NCBI GenBank assembly: GCA_029783825.1
Contig: JAREIK010002450.1
Coordinates: 3,217,022 to 3,281,021 of the forward strand
Direction: 5' to 3'
DNA length: 64,000 bases
DNA from: Sapria himalayana
Lineage: Eukaryota; Streptophyta; Magnoliopsida; Malpighiales; Rafflesiaceae
The notes under the pieces were generated by a model. The model was not told the DNA's origin and searched no databases. It saw nothing but the letters and a program-made list of their open reading frames with translations. Within the stretch, counting starts at the first letter, position 1. The number at the start of each line of letters is the position of its first letter. Shown here piece after piece: positions 36,848 through 49,899 of this stretch. Both the position numbers and the translations under genes were made by a program.

Positions 36848-39800
36848 TAGAGGTGTCAAACGGGATGTTCCGGGATGGCCCGACTCATTTTTTTTTGAGC
36901 ACGCCCGTACTTTTGTGCCGGGCATGGTTTATCAAAGCCAAGCCCGGCCCGGCCTAGCGGTAGGCCCGTATGGGCCAAACCAGACTAGCGGTGTTAAATG
37001 AGATGTGCCGAGCTGGCCCGACCCATTTTTTTGAGCACGCTCCATGTTTTTGTGCTGGGCCAGGCACAGTTTATCAAAGCCAGGCATGGCACGGCCCGCC
37101 GGCCCAGCATGTCATGCCGGGTCAGGCCGGTACGAGCTTGGTTTAATAATTTTTTTTAAATTTTAAAGTTTTTTGTTAAACTTTATATAAAATATATATT
37201 ATATTATATATAGATAATGTATAATATATTAAATTTGTAAAATGAAAATTGTTAAAATTTTAATAAATTATAAAGTTTAAATTTTTTTATTAAAAATATA
37301 ATATAAATAAATTATAAAGTTTAATATTTAAATTGGTAAATTGACAATTATTATAAATTTGTAACTTGGAAATATTAATAAAGTTGAATTTTTTTTATAA
37401 TTTAAACTAAATTTAGATTATAATTTATTAGAATTAAATTGTAGAGTTTTATTTTTTAAATGAAAATTTTAAACAAAAAAAATAAATTAAAAAAAAATTT
37501 CGTTAAAAAAAATTATAAAGTCAAAAAAACAAAAGCAAATCAAATGACCAATCAACCAATAGATACTGAACCAAAGCAAATATAAGTTTCAACATAACGT
37601 AAAAAAAATATAATCAATAAAAAATAAAATATCGAAATCAAAAAGCAGAATCAAGAATAAATCATAAAAATCATCAATTGTGTTCGTGACCCTGAGACAT
37701 CAAAAATTAAAATCAAGTGACAATGGCAAATGAAATGTGGCGTGGCGTACTGGCGTGACATGGCACTGGCAACAGATGTCTGGCAATGAGCAGGGAAAAC
37801 TGGTAACAATGTCAATCGTCAATTGGCATATTATGAGCAACATCAATTGCAACATTAAGATCACTATCATATGAATCATCATCATCAGCAATCAACTCAT
37901 CCGCTTTCGTAGCGGATGCAGATGTAGTCTTTGTCCTAGCTCTAGTATGATCCTGGATACTAAACCTCGAATCCTCCTAATCTTTCAAATAGGCTAAGGC
38001 CTCAATAATATCTGGACATAATCTCGATCTTCTATTTGAATTCATGTTCACCGCGACAGAAAAAGCAGACTCCAATGCTATGCTTGACACCGGAGAAGTC
38101 GGTCGATCCCGTGCCATCCTAGATGGCACTGGAAAGGTGGACTCATGATTTATGTCACTATAATATATCAAAATTTTTAGTATCAGAATGTGATAAGATT
38201 AAGCAGTAATTAGTATCTAAGTACCAAGAAAGCTCGCTCCTATGTGATGATCCACCTCATCATTTTTTCCTCGCTAATTGAATGAAAAAATTATCATCTC
38301 CGAAGAATATATTCATGTTCGTAATCATAGTCTCACTACCACCATCACCATACTTAGTATCGTAGTATGTGAATATGTCAGTCAATTCTTCGTGAATGAA
38401 TCATTCAGGTAGGTCTTCCAGGTTCGTGCACGAGAAAATATAAGTTAGGGTGTTATCTACCCCTTCCACCTTAACCCTAGGGTCCATGCATGCAGAGAGG
38501 CAATAAAGAGATGAAGCGGTGGACCAGTACTTCAAGTACTTGGTTTCCATCTCTACAACCATATGACTAAGTGTCGGGTCAGCTCGATACTTCCTAAACA
38601 TGCTACTAATATTGCATATGTACCGGAGTGCAATATAAATCGTGGGCGTATAAACTGACGAACACATGTTCGTAGTGTCATAAAAAATCTTTAGGAATTT
38701 CATAAATGAAATTCCTGAAGCTCAGTCAGTATCATCAATAATAAGTTCATCACTCGTACTATTGACGTAGTCGGATATCATGTGTTCGTATCCAACACAT
38801 GACTCCAACATCAGGTACGTGTAATTCCAATGATATCTCATATCTGATTGAAATTTTTTCTTCTTAAGATTCGTAGACAAATTGAAACTACCAAACTCTT
38901 GTTGTCTACTAGAAGTGCTAATATATTTTAGTATATTACGTATATTATTCAACTCAGGGGAAAACACTTTCATACCCGCTTGAACAATCAGGTTAATCAT
39001 GTGACACATGCATCTGACATGAAAAATCTTTTTTAATGGTGCGTCTCTAATATTCCTAACAAACATATTAATTTCACCTCCATTATTAGATGCGTTATCG
39101 AATGTGATACTAAAAATTTTATTTTGAATTTTATATTCCCTAAAGATTTTTATCATACACTCAAAAATGGCTGGGCCATCATGCGAATGGAGAATCTCAG
39201 AGAATCCTAAAATTTTTTTTATTCATTGTCCAGTTATAATCTACATAGTAGTTGGTGAGATATGCATAAGATGATTTATTGTGACTTGTCCAGATATCGG
39301 TCGTCACGGACACCACTTTACTATATGCCATAAATTTATTAATTATTTTTTGTTTTCCTAACTTATATAATTTTAGTATGTCATTCTTAGATGTGGACCT
39401 AGGAATTCTATGATAAGTAGGCTGAAAATATATCTGCATGATGCGTATTACTTTTGGATCTTCCGAAAATCTGATCGGAAGACCCATCAATGTGATAAGT
39501 CTGGTCATGACGTTCATACCTAACTCGCTGAAGTATATGAAGTGAGTAAATATTGAAATTGAACTCGATCTAGTCTCAAAAAATGCAGTGCTAAGTTGGG
39601 TTTGTCTAGGATCTAATAGACCATGTTTTTTGGTGTATAATTCGACATGTCTCTTAAGGTGTCCAGTCCTTAATGAACTCTTATAAGTTAAATTTCTCAT
39701 ATAATATTTATACTGTGTCATTTCTTCTTTCTCACCTTTAATATTTTTTTGTTTTATTAAATTAAAATGAGTCCAAACTATAGAAGTCCTAGTTTTTTTT

Positions 39801-40808
39801 ATTTTAGAAGTTTGGGTTGAGATGACTGGAGAAATCAAAATTTTAGCAGCCTCAGATCTCTATGTAAAATTTTTATTTTCTAAATTTAAATATATTTCAT
39901 TAGTATTTGTCATTTTTTAGGATTTTTATTAAAAATGACAAAGGAGATAGAAATTAAATGATAGATTTTAGATTTTACTATTTTAGGATTAGAGAGAGAG
40001 ACTAAAGAGAGACTGAGAGAGAGAGAAAGTAAAAAAAAACTTAAAATAAATTATCCGGTAAACCAGTGAGGTCGATCACGTGCACGGTACACCATATTAT
40101 AGATTAAAATTCTAAACCCTAGTTGAGAGTCCTGAAAAGTCGAGCTGAATGAAGAAATCTCGAGTCCCGAGAGAAATAAGAGCAATAGTTTTGAGAGTGT
40201 GAGATTTGAGAATAAATATTTATGAAAAACATAAATATTTTAAGGAGGTGAGGGGATTTTATATATTAAAGGAAATAATTTTTTTTTAAAAAAGTATTTT
40301 TTTTTTTGTTTTTTTAAATTTTTTATAGTATTTTATGGGGCATAATCATGATGACCGTCGGATTCTGCTTCCTAGACGTTGGAAGTGAGATCCAACGGCT
40401 GTATTTCAAATTTATTTTTTTTAACATTTGCCCGTTGGGGGGGAAGGAATCGAGTCGGGTGAGACCGCGAGTTGGATCTGATTGGACTCGTACCAGCGTT
40501 GGCATGGACGCGTGGGGGTGGGCGTGGTGATGGGGTGCGGTGCGGGTGGGGACTGGTCGATTGGGGACTTGGGGTTGGGGGCCGTGGGGTGCCGGGTGCG
40601 GGTCTGTGAGACATGACCCGTGCCGACCGGCCGTGCCACGGGCCACCGAACCGTGCTGGGTTAGGCACGGCACGAGGCCCGGTTGGCCTCGGCATGGCAC
40701 ACACGATAGGTGCCTTACCTGGGCCTGGCATGGGCCTGGGCATAGGAAATTCCTGTGCCGTGCCGGCCCAGGCACGGGCGATTTGTGCCGTGCCTTGTGC
40801 ATGACTAG
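36848..40808 (-). mobile_element. hAT element in ORP intron 2 (copy E), best preserved
   Basis: The left tip TAGAGGTGTCAAACGGG starts at 36848, preceded by TTAAGAAC. GC-rich subterminal zones lie at 36860-37140 and 40430-40805 (GGCACGG, GGCCCGG words). The expected right tip GACACCTCTA and a second TTAAGAAC were not found, so the right end is missing or altered; the end near 40808 is set by the loss of GC-rich sequence. The transposase relic is at 37812-39913 on the minus strand. Zones around 40070 and 40380 match the corresponding 5' zone of the copy at 2335-5318. Confidence 0.8.
37812..39913 (-). pseudogene. hAT transposase pseudogene (copy E)
   Basis: Starts MTNTNEIYLNLENKN at 39913 with TAG at codon 18, the same place as in the copy at 2811. 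The BED region reads TQYKYYMRNLTYKSSLRTGH, with both finger Cys replaced by Tyr, then LKRHVEL. The catalytic core shows VSVTTDIWTSHNKSSYA (first Asp) and FSITFDNASNN (second Asp). DPRVKVEGVDNTLTYIFS and, in another frame, HESTFPVPSRMARD with SSIALESAFSVAVN give the RNase-H-like end and the dimerisation domain. Breaks are few: the codon-18 stop, a frameshift in an A run near 39217, TGA for the usual Trp after DELIIDDTD, and a TGA near 38400. The acidic tail ends at 37812. It is about 700 codons long, the usual family length. Confidence 0.85.
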
Positions 40809-42906
40809 CTGATCTTTATAAAGTCATTCATTATTCTTAACCTCATCTTACTCTAGAGTCTTTGTGTTTTTATACCCTATGATATGACTGTTATTGTTAT
40901 CAAATGCAATAATTTTTTAGTTAGTTCATTTAATTTTTTTCATATATTTTATATTCATGATTTTTTAAATAGTTTATTATTATTAAGTTATATTGCAAGT
41001 CAACTTAATTGTAATATTATATTTTTCTCATAATATTTTTTGCATGACTAGCTGATTTTACAAATGATTTTTTTTGAAGATTGGATATGATAATTTGTAT
41101 TTTTTATTCTCTATCTTTGTTAATGTTTGATTTATTTGTATATTTATAATTTATCTCATTTTCCTTTTTTTCACATAAAATAACCTCGGTGTGTGAATTA
41201 TCCCAAATTATATGTATATGATTTATATTGTATTTTGAAGCTCAAATAATATATTCTTTTTTTTTTCTATTTCTCTCTTTTTTAATTTTCTCCCCTTCTC
41301 AAATTATGCAAAATCCTAATTTTGGGTTCAAACATTGTATTAAGAATTTATTTTAGAAGAAATAATAGTGGTGCTAGGGTCTGCTAGTGATGGTGCCTCC
41401 TCTTTTGGCACTAACAATAGTAATTTTTGATAGTTACATTGGTGATCATAGTGATTCCGTACTACGGAAAAAAACCATAGGGATGATTATAGCCCCTATA
41501 TGTAAATTTGTTCTTTAACTAATATTCTTTTTCATCTTGAATTATTTTTATGGTGAAATTGACATCATTCGTATTTAACAACATGGTTTTGAAGTTGGAA
41601 GATAATCATGTAGTGTATGCATGATTATTAATTTTTCACCGACTCTTGTATTAAGTAAAATCTCTTCTTGCTTGATAGCTTTGACAATATCTTTTAGTAC
41701 TAATGTGTTATTGTCAAATACAAAAAATTTTTCTGCACCATATGTAATGTTAGGTTCATAATTATTATATATTGAACTTTCCAATGGTACTCCTATATGT
41801 ATTAGAGATATCAATTATATTAGTGTCTAACATAAAATTTGTATTGAGATTAAGTAGAAATTTTTATGGTGCACAAACCAATAATTTGAATTTTAATAAA
41901 ATATTAATTTGTTGTCTTATGTGATAAAAATATATATATTTTTAAATATATTATTTTAATGCAAAAAAATATTTGTCTCAAAATTATTGTATGGAACTTA
42001 GTTTCAAGGGAACTATTTTATTTGAGAGATGCTTAACAAATCACTTGCTCTCAATAGAAATACATCTGCACCATCTATTTTTATCAAGATTCAAATTAGT
42101 TTTCCAATTGATCCTTGTCAATAGAAATGAAAGTAATTAAAAATATATCTACAAACTCCAAACAAAGTAATAACAGAAGAGAACTTATTGAGCATAAATT
42201 TTGGAGATTATTTTTGTTTATATAGAGTTTTTCAAAACATACAAACACAATTTATCTTTCTTAATATTTATAAAACTTGATGTGTTTCATGTAAATTTTC
42301 TTTTTAAGATTATAATGAAAAAAAAATATTTTTTCATATCCAATAAAAGTCTTGATCACCTAATATTGATTATGTATATTCTAGGTCATTGAAGATGTGA
42401 TGGAAGTTTGAACAATGGTGATTATTTTATGAGGTAGAAATAAATTTGTATGGCTCATTATTTTGTTTATTTGCATGGCTCATTATTTTCATGCACAAAA
42501 CTCATTTTTGATGGAAAATTGGACATTGGTGCCAATTCCCTAGTGAGACCTAGGAAACATCCCTTTGCTTGTTTAATATTCATAAGAGTGTCTCCTTTCT
42601 AGATGTTATTCTTTCTATGACACACAAATCAACAAGAACATTATGTTAAACATGTCTTTGTTTGTTTTAGATGCTTTGTTGTCTTTTGCTATGCTATTTT
42701 TAATAATTTTGATAATATTCATCTAGTAGCTACTAGTTATATAATGCAAATAAAGTCCTAAAAATGTCATGCATGTTTTAATTTTGTATATCTTCAAATT
42801 ATGAACTATATATAGTTGTTGCTCATTGGTAAGATGCATTTCTATTCGTGTTAATTATCTCTAGGTTTTCATGTTGTAATTAATTTTGTTCATTTGTACT
42901 CTCTAG
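40809..42906. other. ORP intron 2, right part
   Basis: AT-rich, no gene recognised. TGCATGACTAGCTGAT occurs twice (40799-40814 and 41041-41056), with the first copy at the edge of the hAT element. A minus-strand frame at 41575-41814 has no similarity I can name. The intron ends CTCTAG at 42901-42906. Confidence 0.5.
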
Positions 42907-43003
42907 ACAGAGAAAGTTGACTTGGAGAACACGGTAGTGGATGAGAGCCAAAGACAAATGAATGATCAAATTCCATCCATTGTAAGGCAAGAAAAGCAGA
43001 GTG
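42907..43003 (+). CDS. ORP exon 3 (linker)
   Basis: Joins exon 2 in phase 0: DTLRHLE then TEKVDLENTVVDESQRQ, MNDQIPSIVRQEKQS. The 97-bp exon ends AGTG followed by GTAAGTC, leaving phase 1, and continues at 57926. It is the conserved helical linker between the PH domain and the lipid-binding core in plant ORPs. It is a small exon between introns of about 7.2 and 14.9 kb, too short to be called by length alone; family similarity and both splice sites support it. Confidence 0.88.
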
Positions 43004-43194
43004 GTAAGTCTCAATGAAAGTGCTCAATAACAAGCATTTATTATAAAATCATTTTGATTTTTTTTGATGCTGTTCAAATAGCTCCCAACAAGCAACCCAC
43101 GACCCAAAAGTCAAGACTTTTAAAAATTACAAAGTTGAGGCTTTTATGTTTACAAGGTTCAATGTATTTGGTTGCTCATTGGTAGGCTAGGTAA
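43004..43194. other. ORP intron 3, start
   Basis: Donor GTAAGTC, then AT-rich intron with no feature until the MITE. Confidence 0.6.
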
Positions 43195-43610
43195 TAGAGG
43201 TGGCAAACAAGTCATGCTGGGCTAGGTAATGAACTAAGTCTAGGTAATGAGCTGCCTGAAAGGCCGCTTGATAACTTGGGTTGTGTGGGGTTGGGTTTGG
43301 CCATTGGTGAATCCGGCATGACCCGAGCACTAGGAATGGGCCATGTTAGCCCCAACATAATTCGAACTCAGGCTAGAATGGGTTAGGGCCAGACTAGCTT
43401 GGGTTTGGTCCATGCTAGCTTGGGTTTATGCTAGATTAGCGTGAAGCTTGGGTTAATGGCCAACCATGGTCTGATTCGAGCACGACAGATCGGGTCGTGC
43501 CGTGTCTTCTACTCAAGCAGCACGTGGGCTGACCCATCGGGCAATGCTCGCCTATCTTGATTTTGGGCCCAATTTTTTTATGCCATGCCATGACTCTTTT
43601 TCCACCTCTA
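43195..43610. mobile_element. Short non-autonomous hAT element (416 bp)
   Basis: Tips TAGAGGTGGCAAAC and TTTCCACCTCTA are inverted. Flanking octamers CTAGGTAA (43187-43194) and TCAGGTAA (43611-43618) match at 6 of 8 positions. The interior is GC-richer with hAT subterminal words (GGGCTAGG, CATGCTAGCTTGGG, GCCATGCCATG) and no transposase, so it is a deletion derivative of the same superfamily. Confidence 0.8.
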
Positions 43611-45971
43611 TCAGGTAATTTGAGCAAGACTAGGCATAATAAAAATACTAGGGTTGCCCTGCTTTGCCCTGCTAGTAAAAAGACATGATATGATTTTTCT
43701 TGGGGGTTAACTTTTTTGTGTGGTTCCGTGACCTTTTGATAAATTCAATTGTCATAGGATTGTTGGTCTATTGAACGGTCATTGTGACCTTTGGGCGGGG
43801 GTGTCCCCATTGCAACTCCCAAAATAATAATTACAACAATATTATATCTAGTTTACAAAGAGAAAAATATAGTCTTTCCACTTTTTAATTATTATTCTCA
43901 TAGTTCTCATATATGTGAAAGCTTTTGGGACAATGAACATGAAATGAGCATGTTAATTTTGTACTTGTTGATGAGGAAATCATATAAAATAATAATAATA
44001 TTCAATGTTCACAGATCTGAATCAAATTTATTTCACTTGCTTAAGATTAGTTTGATTTAGAATTCAAGTTAACAAAATTAATACACCTAAAAAATAGAAA
44101 ATATAAAAACTATTTTAAATTATTTACTATATCTTGGGAGGGCACAATATTTATTTACACATGATAGAAAATATGCAAAAAAAATGATATTAAAAATTTT
44201 AAATAAATATAATTAACTATGTTTATGTTCAACATCTGACTCTCCTTCATCTTATGAGTTATTTTTCAATGAGTTGTAATTTCTATTGTTGATATTGTGA
44301 GTCATTTGATTCATGTATGGAATCTTTTACAATTTCTATTTGTGGTAAAAGAGAAGACGGACTAAAGAATTGATTTCAAACAACCATGCTAGGTGAGCAA
44401 GGTGGAGAAGGTCAAGAGGTGAGATAGTTTTTTCTTTCAATTGTGAACTCTTGATTTCTGGGGCTTTTGATCTTGATATAAGTAGTAGTTGATTTTTGAA
44501 ACTTTAGATCTTTTGGATGTCATATCATCTTTGATCAAAATAAATAATAGTTTAGGTATAACATATGTCTAACATTTTCTCAATAAGGTTTTGGTTTCTT
44601 CTCGTCTATGAGATGAGCAATTGCATGAAGATGATCTTACATGAACATAATTGATACAAAAAAAATCATAGTTTGAAGTCAAAGACTTGGTTCCTTCTGA
44701 GTATTAGTATGTGGTCATTGATTTTTGTATGAATTGAACAACTTTCTTTTTAAGGTTAGTCCTAGGCATTAAAGTCCTATTTTTGTACATATTAGAAAAT
44801 AGTTAGGAAGCTAAGTACATTATTGGGCTATCTAAGACGATAAAAATAGTTGCTCTAGTGCTAATATATTTTTACCCCCAAATAAAGAAGTTATAAAAGG
44901 TCAATAAACCCAAAAGAGTATGTTAGAGATTGTTGTCTTTGCTAGTGAGACTGCTATTCAAGAAGGATATCTTGTTAAATGCATTAGATCTATTGTGTAT
45001 GTTTTCATGGGAAAGATTATGTTAGTGTATGTGTTCAATGTGTTGAGAGTGTCTATTGATGGAAGAGGGGCTTCTAGTAATTCATAAGTAATAAAGAAAT
45101 TAATTTATCTACATATTAATGTCTTTTTTCATAAGAAAAAATACTACTTCATTAGTACCTAGAAAGAAGAATTTTACCTGCATCTATGAAAGCATTGGTT
45201 AACATAATCAAATGTTCCTTATCTCAAACTATCAAATGTTCAACGTGAAAATCACAAAACTATTGCTCGCTCATGGCTTGCCCATAGTTTGATAGTTGCT
45301 CACAAACAACTATCAAACTACTTGCTTTATCTAAAATTTGGTAGTTTCGTATTTTTGTCATGTTTGTGACTTTCCTTTAGTAATTAGGCACCTCCAGCTA
45401 TCTATTGTTTAGTCTATGAAATTTGTTATTTTAAGCAGAGATCTCTTTTATGAAAGCAAAAATTGTAGACTTGCCTTGTATTCTTTGAGCTCATGCTCAT
45501 TCCTATCCTCTTTAATTCATATTTGACTTATTTTTATTTTTAAATTAGTTATTAATTAAGATTTACTTTTTAGTTTTTACAATGATTTCTTAATAGTTAG
45601 GATATTATTATGTTGATTAATTTTGATAGTAAATTTAAAATATTTTATTAATGTTAGAGAAGTTTCCTCGAAGATCATATAGGATGTTTTTTTATTGTCA
45701 ATATAAAAATATTTCTTAGGCATAGTGAGTTTTTTTAGTTGAGAAAGATTCATTTGTGATTGATTTCTTATTTTGACTTGATTAGATGAACTAACAAATT
45801 TTTTGTGAAAAATGTTAACTAATAGTTTTTGGATATTTCCAATGCAAAACAGATGAATGAAAAGAAATTGACAGATATCGTCCTCTTTTTTATTTTGGAA
45901 CTTTGTTTAAGGTGTATATTTTTGTTCATTTTCTTTATCTTATTGATGATGAAAAAAGATTGATATTATAT

Positions 45972-46004
<33 letters not shown>

Positions 46005-46698
46005 AATGAATATTTCCAAGTATACGATTGAGAGTAATTTCATTGGCATCAAATAAAAATATAAACATGATCAGAATTATTAGTTTAGATGTGCGATTTA
46101 ACTTTAAAGGTCATTACTATCAATTAAGTATTGCAACTCAGTAGATCACAAATCTATTGCTAGCTCATGGCTTGTGCTATTGCAACATGGGAATGAGGGC
46201 AAACAACTATTAGACTATTTGCTTTATCTCAAAGTTGGTCGCTCCATTTTTTCGTCATGTTTGTGACTTTCATTTAGTAATTAGGTTTCTTCAACTATTA
46301 TTGTTTGATCTCAAATTTGGTAGCTAAGGATAATTTAATTTATTTACTAATTAGGTTTCATGTATATCTGGAGCATTTGTCAACAAAAATGATTAATATA
46401 TAAATTTTTATCTAATCGTATATCATCTATTAGGTTTTAATACATCTTTATATATCAGTTTGAATGATTTCCTATTTAAATTAGGATGCAATGTATGATA
46501 GATAGCTCTGATAAATTTTCTTAGCTATCATGCCTTATACTCTAGAATTAAAACATCCTTAAGACTTGGATAAAGTATTTTTAATTTAATCAATGATGGG
46601 TTATCAATCTTAGAATACACAAGTAATAAGTTTAAAATACCCAAACATCTAAAGGAAAATATTATTAATATAGAGAATATATATTCCAGTCAGCTCGA
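43611..46698. repeat. ORP intron 3, AT-rich with one direct repeat
   Basis: No gene recognised. About 180 bp at 45251-45425 recurs in direct orientation at 46145-46325, both with TTGCTTTATCT, GTCATGTTTGTGACTTTC and TTTAGTAATTAGG. An (AT)n tract lies at 45967-46004. The repeat pair could be leftover LTRs, but TG-CA ends and a primer-binding site are not visible. Confidence 0.55.
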
Positions 46699-47569
46699 TC
46701 TCAAATTAGAAGTGTTAAATGGCATGGGCCAACATGGCATGGCACAAACCCATGCCCATGTTGGGCCTGCTTACGGCATGACTCATGTCGTGCTTTACCT
46801 AGGTCAATCGGGCCACGTGCCAGACCATGCACAGCCTGGTATGAGTGCCTATGGGCATGAATTTTCGGAACAAATCGAATGGTGCTCCAACCCTGCTCCA
46901 CCCCGAAGCCCGATGCTCAATGGATTCAAAATTATGTTGGGCCCGTGACCCAAATTACCTGATCCACAATCATTTTTCCTTAGCCCTCCAACCCAAGCTC
47001 GATTATTCCAGAAGTCAAAGCTTTTGGAACCAACAACCATTTAGGTTGGTTCGACGGTCAAACCGACCTAATGGTACAAAAAAAATTCAAATCTAAGCTG
47101 TTGGATTTTACCTCCAACAGCTATCGGACAAAATTCGACAGCCATTAGGATTTTGCTCGATTTTTAAATTAAAAAAATTATAAAAAATTATAAAAAATCA
47201 AATTTTTTTTTTAAAAAAAAAATCTTTATTAAATTTATAAACTCTCCCCCCTCTTGTTCAAAGATTCATGCTTTCAAAACATAAATATCTTTCTCTCTCT
47301 AATTTCCCCCTTGGCCTCTTGCTCTTGGTTTTGGTGTTTCATCCTTCGGAACTCGGGTGTGGTGTGGATTGTGGTGTGCGTGCGGTGTGGATTGTGGTGT
47401 GCATGCGGTGTGAACATTAAAAAACTAAAGCTTACGCATTATGACTTATAAGTATTTTTTTATTTATTAGTTTTTAAGTTTAAAATTTTAAAATCTAAAT
47501 TTTTTTTTTCTCTCCTAGTCCTAATTCCTACTCCTAAGTTGAATCTAAAAAAATAAAAAATAAAAAAAA

Positions 47570-49645
47570 ATGACAAATAGTAATTTTAATAACGAAAATA
47601 AAATTAATTATAGTTTAGATAATGAAAATCCTATAAAAAGGTTCGAGGCTGCTGAAACTTTGATTTCTCTGGTCACATTGATCTAAACATCTAAAAAATA
47701 AAAAATTAGAATATTAATAGTTTGAATTCATTTTAATATAATAAAATAAAAAAATATTAGGAGTGTTGAAGAAGAATCGGTACGATACAAATATTATAAA
47801 AAAATTTTAAACTGTAAGAGTTCGTATGTTACTAGTCACCTTAAGAGTTATGTTGAACTTTGTACCAAAAAATATGGTATATTAGATCCTAGGCAAATCC
47901 AACTCAACTGTGGGTTTTTTGAGGTTGGATCCAATTTACTCTCAAAGTTTATCACCTAATATACCGCAATGAGTTAGGGAGGGCATAATCAAATTGATCA
48001 TTACGATGAGTCTTCAGATTATGTTTTTTGAGAATTAAAGGGTAGTCAGTATCATGCAGATATATTTTTAGCCTACATATCATATGATTCCTAGATCTAC
48101 ATTTATGAGCGACATACTAAAATATTATAAGTTATAAAAAAATAATAATTAATAAATATATGAAATATATTAGAGTGGTATCCGCAACGTCTGATATATG
48201 AATTAGTCATAATAATGCATCTTATGTATGTCTCACCACCTACATTGTAGATTCTAAATAGATACTAACATAAAAAATTATTATGATTCTTTAAGATTTT
48301 TCATCCTCATGATGACCTGGTCATTTTTGAGTATATGATAAAAATTTTTAGAGAATATATAATTTAAAATAAAATATTTAGTATCATATATTATAATATA
48401 TCTAATAATAGAATAGTGATGTTTATTATGAGTATTAGAGATAAATCATTAAGAGAGTTTTTTCATGATAGATGCATGTGTCATGTTATTAACCTGATAG
48501 TACAAGTGAGGATGAAAGTGTTTGTCCTCGTTTTAGAAAATATACGTAACTCACTAAAATATATTCACATGCCTCGCAGACAACAAAAGTTCAGTTGTCT
48601 CTATTTGTCTGCATGTCTAAAGAAGAAGAAATTTTAATTGGATGTACGACACCATTAGAATTATACTTATCTTAAGTTGGAGTCATGTGTTAGATATGAA
48701 TATGTGATATCCAACTACGTCAATAGTAAGAATGACAAATTTATTATTGATGATATTGACTAGGCTATATGAATTTTATTTATAAAAATATTGAAGATTT
48801 TTTATGACACGATAAATATGTGTTCATTAATTTATACTTTTATGATTTGCATTACACTCAGGTGCATATGCAATATTAGTAGCATGTTTAGGAAGTTTTG
48901 AGATGACTCGATACTTAACGATATGGTTGTAGAGATAAAAATCAAGTACTTAAAGTACTGGTCTACCATTCTATTTCTTTATCGTCTGGCTGTCTACATA
49001 GATCTTAGGATTAAGGTGGAAGGGATAGAGAATGTTTTGACATATATTCTCGTGCATGAACCAAGAAGAACTACCCGAAGGATTTATTTTCGAGAAGTTG
49101 ATTGAGCTTTTTACATACTATGATACTAGGTATGGTGGTAGTAATAGTGAGATTTCGAGTACGAACATGAATACTATATTCGGTAATGATGATTTTTCCT
49201 TTTAGGTAGCAGGGAAAATGATGATGTGCACCATCGAATATGAGCGAGCTATATCGGTACTTAGATACCGATTACTGCTCAATCATATCATAATTTGATA
49301 ATAAAAATTTTGATATTTTATAGTGATGAAAATTATATGAGTTTACCTATCCTGTGCTATCTAAGATGACATTGGATCTATTGACTTTTCTGATGTCGAG
49401 TGTAGCTTCAGAATTTTTTGTTGTTGTTGCATTGAATATTATTTTGGATAGGAAATTTAGATTATGATCATATATTATTGAGTCATTAACATGCATGAAG
49501 GATTGAAAGGATTCAAGCTCGAGTATTCATGATTGTGCTGGGATTATGGTAAAAGCAGTGGAGTTCGTTACTGATGATGATTTATGTGATATTGATATTG
49601 ATGACGATTTGATGATTGATGATATTGATGATATTGATGATTGAT
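47570..49645 (+). pseudogene. hAT transposase pseudogene (unit C)
   Basis: Begins MTNSNFNNENKINYSLDN with NPIKRFEAAETL where the copies at 2811 and 37812 have a stop. The BED region (47760-47880) is degraded. The core is visible as RCMCHVINLIVQVRMKVF near 48470-48520 and, in another frame, as VVEIKIKYLKYWS with DLRIKVEGIENVLTYI near 48925-49050. Many stops and frameshifts separate the pieces, and the C-terminal acidic Asp-rich tail ends near 49645. Confidence 0.75.
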
Positions 49646-49899
49646 GGATTGAGATACTGATGTATGATACTTATCTTATATCATTATTTATCATATGGTA
49701 TAATATTGTTTGCTGAATTTTTTTTTTTTTTTAGATTTATTTAAATTGTTTTTGTTTATTTTTTTGTCATATTATTTTGAGTTTAACTCTTGATTATTGA
49801 ATATTAATTTTGTGTGATTTGCATTGGTTTGTATTAGTATTTAAGTTTAATTAATTTAGACGGTTTATTTTTAAATTTTAATTGTTTATTACTTTACTA

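Noticed and set aside
40323..40812. Several overlapping GC-rich frames on both strands
   Set aside because: They lie in the GC-rich subterminal zone of a hAT element and encode low-complexity sequence.
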